Assembly: GCA_964036195.1 (NCBI GenBank)
Contig: OZ038460.1
Location: 5,521,504 to 5,585,503 of the forward strand
Source of the DNA: Sphaerolaimus hirsutus
Taxonomy: Eukaryota; Nematoda; Chromadorea; Monhysterida; Sphaerolaimidae
Length of the DNA stretch: 64,000 nt
Reading direction: 5' to 3'
The notes under the pieces were generated by a model, which did no database searches, was not told the origin of the DNA, and saw only the letters and a list, made by a program, of their open reading frames with translations. The first letter of the stretch is position 1, and each line of letters opens with the position of its first letter. The translations under genes were made by a program, and so were the position numbers. Positions 12,350-27,600 of the stretch are shown here, in pieces.

Positions 12350-12681
12350 ATGTCAAGTGGCAAGTAAAGATTCAGATTTTGTGTAGACATTTCCCGTGAA
12401 TTTAAACTGTGTCTTGATAGTGTGTATTTACCATCCCCAGTAATTTATGGACTCATAAAATCTATATTTTCGAAATACCGACACATCAGCAATTGGAATA
12501 ACCTAATGTATTTAGTTATATATTTATCATATTCCATGATCCATTTTTTCCCACCCAATTATCCAGGTACTAACTACGCCGAGTAATCATGCTAAAATTC
12601 TAGTCACGCAAAAAACACAGATCTTCCACACCGACAAAACACAGTACAATTACGTCAACAAAAAAGTCCAATCCGTTCACC

Positions 12682-15600
12682 ATGAGCGGCAAGCAGTTAC
12701 ACTTGTCCGACGGCAGGGCGGCAGCCCCGTCCGGATGCAGTAATAACAATAAAAATAAAAATAATCCCGCTAGACAAGCTGTCGACACTGGAGAGTTGGC
12801 GAGCAGAAATTCGTACAGATATCCAGCTTTTGTTACCGCCAGTGGGTCGTCTGTTAATGATCGTGTGCGGAAGAGAATGCACAGTTAGCAGTTTTGTGTT
12901 TTGTGTTTGTGTTTTGAGTTGACGTTTTTATGTCGTTCAAATGATGGTGATCTCAGAGACTTGGGTTTTTGCCAAGTTTTGATAGTCGTGTAAGCGGTGA
13001 TGGCGGCAAACTATGAACAAGTTGTTTAATTTTTGTGATAGGTGTTTTTTTTACAACAAGTATTCGAATTTTTTGTGTTTTTCACCGTGGTGAGAAGAGG
13101 CAAAAACTATAAAAAAAATCAGAAATGTTCCCAAATTTTGAGTGCTATCATTAGTACACGTAGGCATGGATGGTTAAATGATTTCTTTGGGTGATTTTGT
13201 GGAAGGTGCTGGAGTAGTAAGATCTGTTTCCACACCAAGATAGAGAGCTCTAGTTCCCTAAAAAATAAAATTTTACCATCCCTATGTGTGGGGAAGTTTT
13301 TCAGATGCTCGCGATGCATTCAATGGCATGTCTTGTCTAGCCCATGGAAATGAAAGAATGTGGGCGCACGTTTTTTTTGTCAAGCTCCCTTTCGCCCGGT
13401 TTTCTCAATCCCAACTTTTTCCGTTCATGTTGCCCGAATCTAGGGACCATCTTTTTATTTCTAGGACCATTTTTGCTCTCTGAAAACTGAATTATGCTAT
13501 TTAGTCTAAATGAGTGTGTATTAAATTCTGAGCTCAAATGCCACGAGACCATTTAGGTAAATTTATCTTTAAGTGCATTCAGCCATTTCATCTGTAACTG
13601 CGCAGCGCCAAGGTGGCACATTTTGGCGTTAGCCCGTTACCTCACTGGCGCTGATTTACGCCTGGCGCTAGATCAGGGGTTTTGTAGATTTGGACCCCTG
13701 CGGGGGTTCATCTAGATGATAAATCTCTCCTCCGAAGGGATAGCTGGCTTAAAAAAAATTTAGTTGGGGGGTGGGGGTTCGCGGGGGGTTTAATGTGTAG
13801 GCTTTTCCACGGTAGAGAAGAAAAAAAACGAAAAAATCGCTAAAAGTAGCTGAAAACGCCAATGGTGCCAACGAACGAATGGCGCCAGCGGTTCATATAC
13901 TCGTCCAAATATCAGTCTGAATTTGTCATTTGCAGCGCGTCATTTGTTGATGCCTTTCAAGCCGTCAAAAACACTTCATCTCTTTTTTTTTGCTTGGCTG
14001 CACTACTAAAGTGACGCGTGCCTCTCATATGACTGCGTATATACAATTTCTAATTTTGGACAGATGTGTTGAAAATGGGGTTCTATTTGGTACTGGAATT
14101 TGAGTAAATACTTGTAAGCTTCTGGCTCAGCTTGGAACAAAAATTTGTGTTGATTAAAGCGCGTTTTCAAAAAATTTCAGTATAAATATATAAGTTTTCG
14201 TATAACACCTCACAATTTAAATTTGGTTTTATTGAGCTCTTTTCATATTTTTTTTGCTTAAAATTTTCTTGCTTTAAAATCTCATTAGCACCATAAGAAT
14301 GGCCTGTAAAGCTCACTGAATGCAATTGAACCAATTAAAACTTTTTCCTAAACTTTCTAAGTCTATATATGAGCAATTATTGCAAATTTTGGCATCAGCC
14401 AAGAAAAACAGTGCCAAGACTGTATTCCATTCATGGTATTAAGCTGTACTCTAGTATTGAGTATTTCACTTAACCAGAACAGCAATACTTGAACTGGTTG
14501 GAACACTGCTGTTTTTGCTGCAAGTCTGAATGGTTCAGTACTGACCGTATTGGGTTTCTATCCTTCATTTTGTGCAGATCTGGTGATGGCATTTTGAAAA
14601 GTATTTTGATATTGGGTGGGTGGTGTATGTAATATATGTAGAGAAAAGGCCCACTAAAAATTGTGAGTGAATTGAAGTTTTTCAAATATTTGTGAAAATT
14701 TTGTTTCCTGTAGTGTTTTATATGTAAATTACATATTTTTTGGTTCTCTAAGCTACAGATTCATCAACACCACAGTAGTATACCCTGATAAATGTAAATA
14801 TTGATGAAAATTAAAAGGGTAATGTCCATCAAGCCAAAAAAGTATAATATAAGTCTTTGTTTATTCAATGTATTTTAAGATAAAGGTATTTTTGGGGTTG
14901 GGGTCATTACCCCCTTGTGCCATTTCGAGATTCCTTGTGCTTGTGGCATGCCTCAATTGGAGTGCTTCCTTACTACACATAAATACATACTAGAATATTT
15001 TTATGTATGTTTGATGTACATCAATACTGCAGCTAGAACTGTGCCCTGTTGCAGTGTTTCTGTTTTTGCATGGCTGCATTTTTGCCGCATAATTTCCTGT
15101 GTTTGATGAACTGCACTGAATTCAAAGTGAAATGTGATGCATTTTTCATATCACAGTTGAATGGCACTGTGTGCAATGTGTGTTTTGAGTGTTGGAAATT
15201 GAGTTTTCCCCGTTTTCTGTTGTGCTAGGAAATTTTGTGTTCTACTTAGAATCTATAGTGAATGTTTTCCAATGTGTCACAAGTTTCAAGTTCTGTTGCT
15301 GTCAACAAAAGTGTGTAACTGTCTATTTTACTGCCCTCATCCAGACCAAGCTCAAACTTAAGTATTGTTTTTATATACTTTGCAGTCTGACTAATGAATT
15401 GTCTTTGTAGCTGCCAGCCTCACTGCTGACTATTGTCCTGTTTTGTTTGTAATTATACCCATGTGAAGCCGCCCACTCACTTTTATATAGCTTTTTATGA
15501 CTGTAAAACTTGCTTCTGTGCTTGCATAAGTAAATATTTATGAATGATACATGCTTTGTGAGTGATAATTGATGTTTGCAGTAAGTGTGAATGTGTGTGG

Positions 15601-18600
15601 CAAATGGTAGTTAACATATTTTGTGTGTCTCATTTTCCAGTGTTGACTCTTTGGGTGCGATGAGTAATGGTTAGATATCATTTTTGGAAATTTAGTAGAC
15701 ACTTTGTGAGACTAATGCAAGAATAATAGCTAGAATAAGCTCAGATACATTTTGTCTTACATTTATTTTTTGTACTTACTTCTCACGTATTTCCCATCCA
15801 TTTAAAAAAATGGTCACACGGGATTTCACGTGTATTTTCATGCAAATTATAAAATGCCGCCAGACTTAATCCATTCCAAAACATAAACACACACACACAA
15901 GATAATCATATAAAATAGCGAACACATTGTTTAATAAAATGCAAATGACCTTTGGTCATGGTCATTTGCATGTTTATGTTTCAGCGTGGCGCGTATTGCG
16001 TTTTGAGGTGTGCGGATATTCAAAATCCGGTAAATAAATACAATATTTACCTGTTCCCTGCCGAAACAGGTGCACGTGTGCGTGTAAATGAATTTCGGTG
16101 TGTTTGTGTATTCTGAGCAGACCGCGTACTTTGCACAGAATGTTACCATAATTTTTTGAATGATGTCACGTGACAAATTTTGCGCTACATCATCCAACAT
16201 CGGTAGTAATGTATCTTGAGTGATAACTTCTTTAATTTCTGTCCTTCTATTCAGGTGGGCTACGGTAGATCTCAGTGTTAATTGTGCACCATAGGCTTAT
16301 ACATTGCGTGCGGCGCAATGATTGGGGCAGGTGATGTGTCCGCAAGCACACAAATAATATTGTGTGTCAATCAATTTGTCCACCTCTGTGTGTATGCACA
16401 TATTGTGATTGTTGATGTTGCAAATAAATGTATATGAAAGGCTAAAATTTGGTAAGTGCTGAGCTTTTTGAACCTCATTATTCACAATTATGTGAACCTG
16501 GAATTGTCTTTTGTTTTCTAGTGTCCAAATTTGAAATTTTTGTCTGTTAACTCAGCTCATTTTTTGTGCATACCTATATTTCAGCATGTGCATTTTCTAC
16601 CCTCATTGACACATGCAAATATGGCATGTATGGATAGATAAATACAACAATGCACCTAGCTTTCTCTCAACCAGAATTCTAGTTTCACTGAAATTTACCA
16701 GCGTGAATACATTAGCTACCGCGGTTTGCATGCAAAATTTGGTAGCATTCAGTTTCGAGTGTGCTCAAGTACAGAGCAAATTTCCCTCATTTTGGTCTGG
16801 AAACTGAGTACATACTATAATGAATGCAAATGTATAGTTTTGTTCTGAAGTATTTAAATACAATAGTGAGAGTGTAGAGGTCGCCAAAGTATGTGGGGCT
16901 TTTATTTCATGACAGTTCATAATTATTTGGGGTTTCTTTTCTCTTTTTTCAACGTGTAGAAGCGCGTTGTAGCTTCATCTAGCTCTAACAAAATAGATCG
17001 ACCTGTAAATAGGGGGAACGTTCGAGGGACCCCCATTGGAGACCCCCGCGATTTGAAGGATTGCAACGATATATCTCGTCGTATATGGGTAGCAAAAGTT
17101 TATATCATTGCAAATCTGCATGTAAATGTACTGAATCCTGGTCTACCGCACGCCCTAGGTTTATTATTGATGTTCAATGCGGTGTCTATGTAAATATGTA
17201 TACCGAAATACGTTATTTACAATCGCCATATGTTTCCGAGTGTATGCGTGTGATTTCTTCATAATGTTGTAAATGCGGTGTGATAAAACGGTTAACTTCA
17301 TTCATGCGCCAAGTTTTGTATACATCATGCATTTTTAGGCTGCGTCTATTTATTTTAGCGCTACTTTTCCGGTTGATTTTTTTTGTGTTTTTCATCATCA
17401 CTTTTTAGGTGTTTATAGGTTGAAATTTGGCTGAAGTTTGGACCGGCCATTAAATATCATTGTTTTATGACTGAGTTTTTGTACGCTCTATATTTTATCG
17501 ATATTTTGTTTGAGATGAGACACCTTCACAATGTCCTTTACTGTACACTTGAAGCCACCCGTTTAAAAGCTATTAACATATTGTATCCTTCAAATAACCT
17601 GGAATAAAAATGATGACCCTTAGGGGGATACCTATTGAACTGTAGTATTTTCTGTAGTCGTGTAGTCATTGTGGTTAACAATTGGGTTATTTTCGCTAAT
17701 AAACGTGATTTTTAATGCCCACATTGTTACGCCCTGCATAATTTGTTCTCCATTTCATTCTTAAAAAATACTCACCAGTAGTAAAAATTCATAATGGAAG
17801 TGCATCGGCAAATTTACAACGTAGAACTATTTATCGCAAATATTTATATCATCCTTAAAATGTTCCCTCTGGAAATAAATGTGTAAATACACATCGGCTA
17901 CACAAAAACTGAAATTAGATCACTTTAAAATTCGCTAAGTACTTTCCTGCAGCTCGGCAACTACACAATCGTCAAAATTGTGACGTTTGAACTTCATAAC
18001 TTCGCTAAATAAAGTATTGAATTTTGACGTGTATAAATGCAAACAATACGTAGAATTTTGAGGGGAATTTGTCACACTGATTTGCTGTGTCTTTTTGTGC
18101 CGACCTACGATTTTGCTAAATATTTTGTGAGTGATGAGTCATTTTCTACTGTGAAGCTATGTGTATTTTATGTACACATACGTCAATATGTACTTTAGTT
18201 ATGTATTTTACAGTGTAGGCGCCAGTGACTTGTACTCTATACACAAATGCAAAGGTAGTATTTTTTGTACACAACAACATGAATGTATGATAAAAACTCT
18301 GTCCAAAAATTCATTCAGTCAACTTTCTACTATTCGTCATGTGCCAGAATTTTTCCCCTTCAACTTTTCCCATTCAAACGCAACTTTAAAGTTTGGTTTT
18401 CTCAATACGCAGGGTCGAGTGCCGGTGCGGAGCCGGCCAGCGAACGATACAAGCAACGAATCAAAGCGATGGCTGAACGACAGGAACAAGAGCGACTGAG
18501 GTGAGTGGCTGTGATTTGGGGCTTGGAAGGGTGCCAAGTTTGGCGAAATGTCGCGATTTTGTAATTCTGATCGCTATACCCCGAACCCTGATCACTTGAC

Positions 18601-21600
18601 TTGTCACTTATAATCAATTTTTTTGTTATTATTCTCTCATTTGTCATTAAAAAATCTGTAAATTTTTTGGTTCATCATTCAGATAAGGTAGACTAGATCC
18701 GGTAGACCAAACCAAAACTGTTTCTTACCAAATCTCCCACCTAAACACTTTTTGGCACCTTGCCAGACGCGAGCAGCAGTTGGAACTAGCCGAGCAGCGG
18801 CTGCGGCGAGCGGCGGAAGTAAAAGAGCACGAAAATGCCGCTAGGGCTGCGGCGCTGCGCGAGAAGGAATCTGCTAAATCGAAAGCTGTGCAGCAGAGAA
18901 GATTGGCTCAGGCGGTTGGTGTTTTTTTTAGTGTACCGTATTTCCTCGAATTAACCCCCCCCCCCTCCCGGTGAGTAATTTTAGAGTGGAAATTTTGCGG
19001 GGGGTTCAACGAGGGGTATTTAGAGGAAATACGGTAATTTGTTGTGACATGTGCTCGAATTCAATATTTTGCGCTTATCCCCAGTAAAATTCTACATGCT
19101 CCATGGGTGTGTTCAATTAGAAATGAAGTTTCACAGTGCCAGTAAACTTCACACTGAGGATTTGCAAATTTTGTCTGGAATCTTGTCAGTTTAGAGGATG
19201 CGGCAGTGGCATCTGCTCTTGTATTTATACAAGCCATTCTGCCGATGTTTGCGTGTGCACTATCAATTTATCATGTGGCACGTTAATAAAATAGATTGCA
19301 CATGCGGAGTAACGTTTTGCCCACACTTCATAAGCTACGTCTGAAAATATCTCTTTTAAGAAGTAATACAGTATGATTTGTAAAAAAATCTACATCTTGG
19401 CGATGTGGAAAATTTGGACACATTTTTAAATGACCGTGAAATCATAAGCGGCTGTTTATATTTCAGGTAGAGTGTATTTGCAATTATGCCTGTCTGCCAT
19501 TAAAATGGCATTTGAAAGCTATTTGATACTGCACAGAGAAGTTAAACTTTTCGCACCGATGTTTACCGGGAATATTAAACTTTATAGTGAGCACTTCACT
19601 TGACAACTTGACATATAGCGAAACCGCCCCCCCCCCCCCGCCCAGGGCCGTCCAGGGGGGGGCGGGAGCCCCCCTTCCCGGGGCGAGACCAGAAAGTGAC
19701 CGGAAAATGTGACTTTTTCAACGTCAGCATAAAAAATTTTGCGCGCAAGCGCGCATTCTTCACCAGACATAGGTATTTTCATCAGATTTGCTCCATGCGG
19801 CCGCAAATCATTAAAAATACACTTAATATTGTGATTTTTGCTGTTTTGTATGTAAATTTTCATACATATACATCATTCCATGGCGCTGGCGCCAACGCCA
19901 ATGGCGCCATGGCATGGCGCCTACTAATGGCGCCAGCGCCATGGCGCCATTCTGCAACTACGTAGCTAAAATGTTAGGGGGGGGGCTGAGCCCCCCCCAC
20001 CCTTCGCCGGCCTCCGTAAACAAGCAGCCCCCCCCCCGCTCAATAATCCTGGATACGTCCCTGCCCCCGCCAAATGGTTTTCATATTAAAACATCCAACT
20101 CACCCCAAAAAAGCCAAAAAAAGATCCAAAAACCCCTCACAGGAAGACGACGAAAAGCGTCGCCGCGACCTACAACAGCGCATGATCACCGCGTCCAACA
20201 ATTCGCCCAAATCCAACAACAAGCCCAGCTACGCGTTCGGCTCGAGCACGCCGCGGCACCTGGCGTACCTGAGCAACTTGGACAGGTCGCTGCAGGCGTA
20301 CGATGTCAAGCTCCAAGCCACGCCCATGAGCAAAGCCGAGCTGGAGGTGAGTGGGCAGTGGTGATTGGTTGGGGTTGGGAAATTGGCGAGGCGAGGGAAG
20401 ATTGGCGAGGTTTGTAGTGTGCCAAGTGCTTGTCCCAGACGCGGTAGAATTACCTGTAAAGTGTCAAATTTTGTGCATAGTGTCAAAAGTCATGTAAAAT
20501 GCTCTGCAAAATGGCAACCGAGTTGCCATTTTGCAGGACATTTTCCATGACTTTTGGCACTTTGCATGACATTTTACATTTTGCAGGGTCTGGGACTGCC
20601 CCCAGGGCCGTTGTTATTTGTTTGCGCGATTTGAAATGTCCTTTGCGTAATTTGCAAAACTGGATATTGTTTTGCATGTTTTGTTTTTATCACCATAACA
20701 AATAAAAAGTGAAAAGAAGAAACCAAATAAAATCCATTATTTGTATTCAATATGCGATTGTCGATTATCAGGTGTCTTTTGAAAAAAGCACTCTTTGAAA
20801 CATCCAATGTTTCTCAATTTCAAAAAAATCACAGGAACTCAAAAAACGGGACGACGTTCGTTCGAGAACCGAGTCGGCTGGGCGGCGCGCCCACGGAAAC
20901 GTGGCTTTCGGCAGCACAATGCAGAAAGTCAAACCTGTAGTATCGGCTAGAAGTGCTAGCGTGAGTTTTCGTCCTGTACATACCGTACTTCTTCGAATAA
21001 GTCCCCAGGGGAGTCTTTTTTCGTGAGACTTTTTAGACTGGGGAGTTATTCGAGGGGAGGAGTTATTTTTCGTCGGTATGTTAAGTAAAATACATTATCA
21101 ATATACTGTATTAATGGGCTTTTACTAGTTTCATTAACCTGTAATTCAAGCAGTGAAATCAATGCTAGTGAACGTCAGCTGCAAAAGAAAAAATGCTTTT
21201 GAATAACATAAAACTTTCCCACCCATCAAATGAGAGGTGGTTTTTCGAGGGGGGGGGGTATTTATGAATCGTCTTACAGAGGGGAGTTATTCGAAGGGGG
21301 GTAAATTTTCGAGGGAGTGCTTATTCGCGGATATACGGTACTTGTCATTTTTAAGACATTATTTTGACCACACAATCATTCTCAACCCCCCCCCCCCTCC
21401 CCCACCCTCCAGTCTACACCCTCGACCGCGATGACCCAAAGTCTCTACGTGCCGCGGCGGGGCTTGGCGCGGCGCACTTTGCGGCCCAATGGCGAAAGCA
21501 GCCCAGCCAATCAGCGATCGCCGCAGAAACGCCGGTCGGCAACGGCAGCGGCCGTGGCCAGGGTGAAGCCGCTCAGGGAGGACATCATGTCGGTGAGCTT

Positions 21601-24600
21601 CCACGAGGCCTTGCAGCCGGCTAGTAAAGGTGTGTTTTGGTGTGAGCTTGATTTTGATTCTTGGAGTGATTTGGTGGTTGTTGTTTTTTGCTTGGCGCAT
21701 CGAAATTGCTTCAAAGGGCCCCTACCGCGGGAAAATTTTATGATGTATTTTGTACAAAATTTTCTAATATTTAAATCTAAAACTTATAACACTTAAATTT
21801 TTTAATCTTTTTAACAAGTAGGTTTTATTACTATTACTTAGCATGAATGTGGCAGATTTCTGTGCTAAGTTGGCAGTCCATAGACAGTCAACCTACAATA
21901 TCAATCAACCCCTAACAAAAACTCCAAAACATCAATCACAGTGACTCCGCCCACTCGACGGGCGCGTCCCGCAGCCGCACCATCGGCATCCAGTTCGCGT
22001 CGGCCGCCGCCCGCGCCCGAATCTGCGTCCAAATCGACAAAGACGTCTAGTAAACAGTCGTCCCCTAACAAGCCGGCTAGTGTCCGCAAATCCAACGTGA
22101 GTGCCGGACATTCTCCGGCCAAGCCGAAGGCAACGAGTGTGACTGTAACCGAGGAGAAGTCGGCTAAAGTTGCCGCCAAAGTGGTGGATGTTGAAGTGCC
22201 TGTGAAGGTGCCTGAAGCCGTGCCGATGAGTCATAGTGAATTGGATCATGTGCCTTTGGCCGTTGCGGAGCCGCGATTGCTAGTCGAGCTGGATGATAAT
22301 GCTGAGGTGAGATTGGGTTTTTTTTTGGAGTATTGGTGTTGTGATGTTCGTTATATTTTGGTTTCGGGAAACGACACAATTCCATTGGTCATAAAAATCT
22401 TTGTAATGAAATCTTTTGTTCCATACTTATGAACTTGCACAGTTCAATTCTACGTAGGTAAAAGTAGGGGCTTGCTCACAACCTTCAAATATAAAATCAT
22501 CGCCACTGTATGAATTGAAACGCAGGTTCCCCAGCCCACTTATGAACCAACATCTGATTCCGAAGATGCCACATTTTCAAATGACGAACATCCATCCGAT
22601 GCTGGCGCCGTGCCAACTCAGAATGGCGTTTTAGATGACAACACTGAGTTGGAAAATATCACCAAACAAGTGACAAATGATGCATTGAAAATTGAGACAC
22701 TTGTTGATTTGGGTGAGCTGTATAATGGCACCATTGAAGAGCCACAGAAAAATGAACAGAAAATTGAAGAGTCCGATTTGTTGCCACCCTATGGTTTGTT
22801 TTTAGAAGTTTTTTGTCTTATTCTCAGGGTCTTATTGTGCCTACACACACTAGTTTTCACCGTGACTTCGTGTGAAAACTGAAAAATTTTCAAATGCAAA
22901 TTAATGAACACGGTTGGATGATTTTATTTAATTTCAATTTGAATTGAGAGTAATGAAAGTTAAAATTTGAAAATTTCAAAACTAAAACACATATAGCATA
23001 CAAAAATAGTAGGCTGGATGTCGCCAAGTCGCCATTTCAGTTTTCACATCAGTCACGGTGAAAACTAGTGTGTGTAGGGCCATTAAATTTCCTATAGCGT
23101 GTCTGACAGAAATGGTGTCAATACCACTTGTAAAATTTTTTTGTCAAGTTAAAAATGCCATTCCAATGTTCGAACTCCCTGTAAACTGTATACACGTGAT
23201 CTTATGCTTTTTTGCGTCAGTTGACACTCAACTTGGCTTGTGAAATTTCGAAATGTTGTGAATACAGTTCCAATGCACCCACACAATCAATCAATATCAA
23301 CCCACCAAACAACAACAAAACCCACACACACAGACACACCAAACATCAAAATGGTGCCCCCATCCAACATGTGGCCCGAGGGCAGGAACAGCGCCAGCGA
23401 TTACAACACCGACACAGATTCACCAACAGCCGCCCACTTGTCACCCGTGCCAGCTGGCACACTGCCAACACAGATCAATGTTGCTGACACAGCTGACATG
23501 CGTGGCAGCAGTGAGCCTGATGACTCGCTGGTCACTTTCGTGGATGGGGTGGGCCGTGCTGAGGAGAAGAGTGAGGATCTGTTGGTGGTCGATGTGGAGG
23601 AAGAAAAGGGTGGTGATGATCAGCGTGATGATCTTGACGAGGGTGTGCAGGATGACAATCATGATCTTGTTGTGAACAATGAAAGTGACCACGACGTGCC
23701 GGATGGCGGTGCTGAGTTGCCTGGGCAGGTATGTTAGCTGGAATTGTGGGGTCGACGGCTGTACGCACACTAGTTTGCAACCGAAATTTCGAAAAATTTG
23801 GAAAACTCAAACTAGCTAAGAACGCATTTGATTTGCATAATTTAGTGTCTGTCAACTACTGTTGATGAGGATTACAAAAACTCCATCAGTAAACTCACAT
23901 GCGCCCATAGCTGATTTTGAGTTCTCCTCGGGTATTACATGCTGCAATGACGAACGATGAAATAATATTGCCATTTGCATTTGAACACGGTTTCGCAACC
24001 CAACAACTAAAATCTTCATGAAAAACAGTCGACCCAGTTGACATTCCGGGTGAAATCGTCCTGCTACCTAAATTGAACTAAAATCGAGTTGACACCTAAA
24101 CGGTTGGCACCCAGTGTGTGTGTAGCGCCATTGTGGTGAGATGTTTAAACAGTTTTCGGCAGACAAGCGTCCTTAAACAACCCCCCTCGTGAAAAAATCC
24201 TCGGTATTTACGCCCAATACTATGATGTAAATGATGTAAAAGCGCCATGGCTTTTTTGGCGCTTTTCACATCACTACCCAATACAATTGCCGCAAAAACA
24301 TCACCTAACAGAGAAATTCCATCCGCAGATATCAGACACTGGTGGCCAAAGAACAGAACAAACGGTGGAAGCCGCGAAAGCGGCATTGGCGGAAAAGCGA
24401 CGCATCGCCAGGGAAGAGCGCGAACGTCAGTTGGAAGAGGAAAGACTACAGGAGGAAGAACGACTGTTGGTGTGGGGGGTTTATTAAGGGGGGGGGGGTA
24501 ATTGTCGTTTTAAGACGTATCAGGAGTGAGGATCCAATTTCTCTTTTATTTTTTATGACTATTTTATCATTTTAGAGCACATCATTATCATTGCACAGTG

Positions 24601-27600
24601 TATTTCCACTTGCTCACAGTTGATGAAATTTTACCCGGAAAATCACTGAAAAATGATAAATAGGCGAGAATCAGGGACGTACGCAGGATTTTTGAGCGGG
24701 GGGGGCGGATTGTATACGGAGCCCGGCGAACGGGGGGGGGCGGCGCCCCCCCCCCCTAAAATTTTGCCCTATAGTTAAGGAATGGAGCCATGGCGCTGGC
24801 GCCATTTGTAGGCGCCAGCGCCATGGCAGTATTGGCGTCGGCGCTGGCGCCAAGGTTCACTATATAGGTATCCATAAAGACCTATATATAGTTACTATGA
24901 CCACGTTGGGCACTTTATAATGCTGTTTGGACTCTTGAAATTAATTATATCTAAAACAACGGGGTGGGGTTTGCGCGCTTGCGCGCAAAAAATTTCAAAG
25001 TACCTACAAAATCGCTTTACTAAAGTGCCATTCCTGGCAAATTTTTATGACCGGCCCGGGAACGGGGGAGGCGGCCGCCCCCCCCCGCCCCCCCCCCCTG
25101 CGTACGTCCTTGGCGAGAATACCTAAAAAATTTTCACATTTTGTTGATAATAAGTCCAAAACGCTAAAAATGCTCCTCCAGATGCAATGGAGGGGTAAGG
25201 ACCGGTTGCTAAAAATTAAGCTTTAGCAAAGATGTAGGTTGGATGTAGGTCACCCCCTCCAAAAACCCTACAAAAACATACAAAAAACCACCCCGTCGTC
25301 ACCCCCCCCCCCCCCCCCGCAGCCGCCAAGAACAACTAGCTCGCGAACGCGAAGAGGCGGAGTTTCGCGAACGCGAAGCGGCCGAGCTCCGAGTGCTCGC
25401 CGAACACGAAGCCGCAGAGCAGCGTCGCGTCCAGGCGGCCATCGAGAACGAACAACGACGGCTGGAGATTGAGCGGATTATGATGGAGAAGGAGCAGAGG
25501 GAGAGGGAGGAGAGGGAGAGGGTGGAGAAGGAGAGGGTGGAGAGGGAGAGGTTGGAGATGGATGAGAAGTTGAAGTGGGTTAGCGGGTGGTGTTTTGAGT
25601 GAGCTGATAGTTTTTTTGACGGCTAGATGTTTGACTCAAGAAGTTTTGCATTTTTTATATTTACTTTTTAAATTTTTTTTCTTTTTCATCGCTCTCACTT
25701 AGTGTGGTGCATCATTTTCTTATTGATCAATTGACTTTATTGATCAAAATGTGCTTACGCACACTAGTTTACACCGTGACTTTGATGAAATGCGTCATGT
25801 CGCCATCCAGCGTACAATTATTACATTTATGCAATGTGTTTTTTTCAAATTTTCAAATGTAAACTTTCATTTAAATTCAAATTCAAATTAAATCGAACCA
25901 TTCAACCGAGTTGATTCATTTGAATTTCGAAATGATTTAAATTTCCCTATTTAAATACCCCCCCCCCCTCTAACTAGCTGTCAAACCTATCAAAGGAGTC
26001 GACAAAGGCCACCTCAACACTCCTTTAACCCCCCCCCCCCCTCATTCAGACGCGAGGCGACCGAACGAGAAGCGCGCAAACAACGCCTGGCCGCCATCAT
26101 GGCGCGGACGCGCGCGTCGGGCCAGTCGCAGTCCTCGGCGCACATCTCGGTGCCGGTGACCGAGTCGGTCAGCCCCGTGCCGCCCGATGAACAGCCCCAG
26201 GTGTCGCTGTTTGGGGTTAATGTAAGTTGGTTTTTGGGGTGACGATTTTTGGGGGGTTTGTGGGGGTATTTCTAGGAATGGGGAGTGTGTCTTTGTGTTA
26301 CATTCGTTGCTGCACGCTGAGCGTTTTCACGAACAGTCTGTCTTTTTACCGAAGAGCTACTGAAAAGTACAACGTTCGAGTATTCTTACAAATAAGTGGC
26401 TTAAACTTTTTAACTACCTAAATAGATACGTTCACGATTGGAAGAAATAATTACCGAAGCATTAAAAGGGAATCGCTCAAACCCGGCTATATACGTGACC
26501 GCCCTTGATCACCCCCCCCCCCTCCCACTTCCAACTCTCATTCAATTCGTTTTCACCACCCCCCAGGCGCACACGAGCGCCACAAGCGGACCTACGCAGC
26601 CAGGCGCACCGACACCGGCACCGCAGCACCAATACGTGCAGCACCATTCCGGTGGGCTGCCGTCAGCGCACGTTTTATCCGCGGCCAGCGCGAAGGCACT
26701 TCAAAGATTAGCCGACAAACAGTCGCCGGCTATCAGTAATTTGTTGAAAAAGCACGCCAGTAATACGGCTCTGAATGAGGGTCAAATTGCGGGGGGTGCC
26801 GCCGAGGGGGGTGCCGTGGGAAATGGCAATTTGGCTGTTGATGACAGAATGACTCAGAGTTTGTATGTGAATGTGGGTTGGGGGCGGGGTGAAATTGTGT
26901 ATCGTTTTGTTTGAGTGTGTGAATGTTCTTGAATGTTAATGCCCCACATGTTAAGTTTGAATTGGTTTTTCATTCTGGAATAGATAACATCCTATTTTCA
27001 CCACGATTTTATGTCATGTTGGGCCCCCACACACTGGATGTCTACTTAATTCGTGTCAATAAAATGTCAACTGAATTTAAGTGATACTGTGATTTCAACT
27101 TATCTATCTGATAGAGCATAGTCAATTTTACATCATGACACTTCATTTTCATTGTTCCTGTTAAGTGTGATGCTTTTTACAAACTTATTGTATTATTCAA
27201 TTGACACTGAGTTGACGCGAATTTGCGATGTCAACTAGTGTGTGGGCCCGTTAACGTTGACACTCAAAATAATTTTTCTCACAGAATAGTATTCACAAGA
27301 ACGACACTAAATATAAACACCACAATAACGATGCACGCGGCACAAAATGTTTCACTCACAAATCACTCGCGCCCTACTTTTCAGGACAACGCAGCTGTAT
27401 TTTCTCTGGGCTCCGGCTCATCGCACCCGCTCGATCTCAACCAGAATTCTGCGCAGCGCGCCGCCCACTCCAGTTGCGAGTGAGTTTACGCGTTTGAGTC
27501 GATATCGAGTATTCGATATCGATATCAATATCGATAATTTCGACAAAATATTGAATTTGCTGATAGAAATTTTGAGACGACACCGAAACTATGTAGGTAT

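Noticed and set aside
15881-15902. CA run considered as a notable microsatellite
   Set aside because: Only about six CA units; ordinary in such DNA.
21901-22249. Minus-strand frames of 92-105 codons
   Set aside because: They are antisense shadows of MAP7 exon 7, whose plus-strand frame has coherent splice sites and phase.
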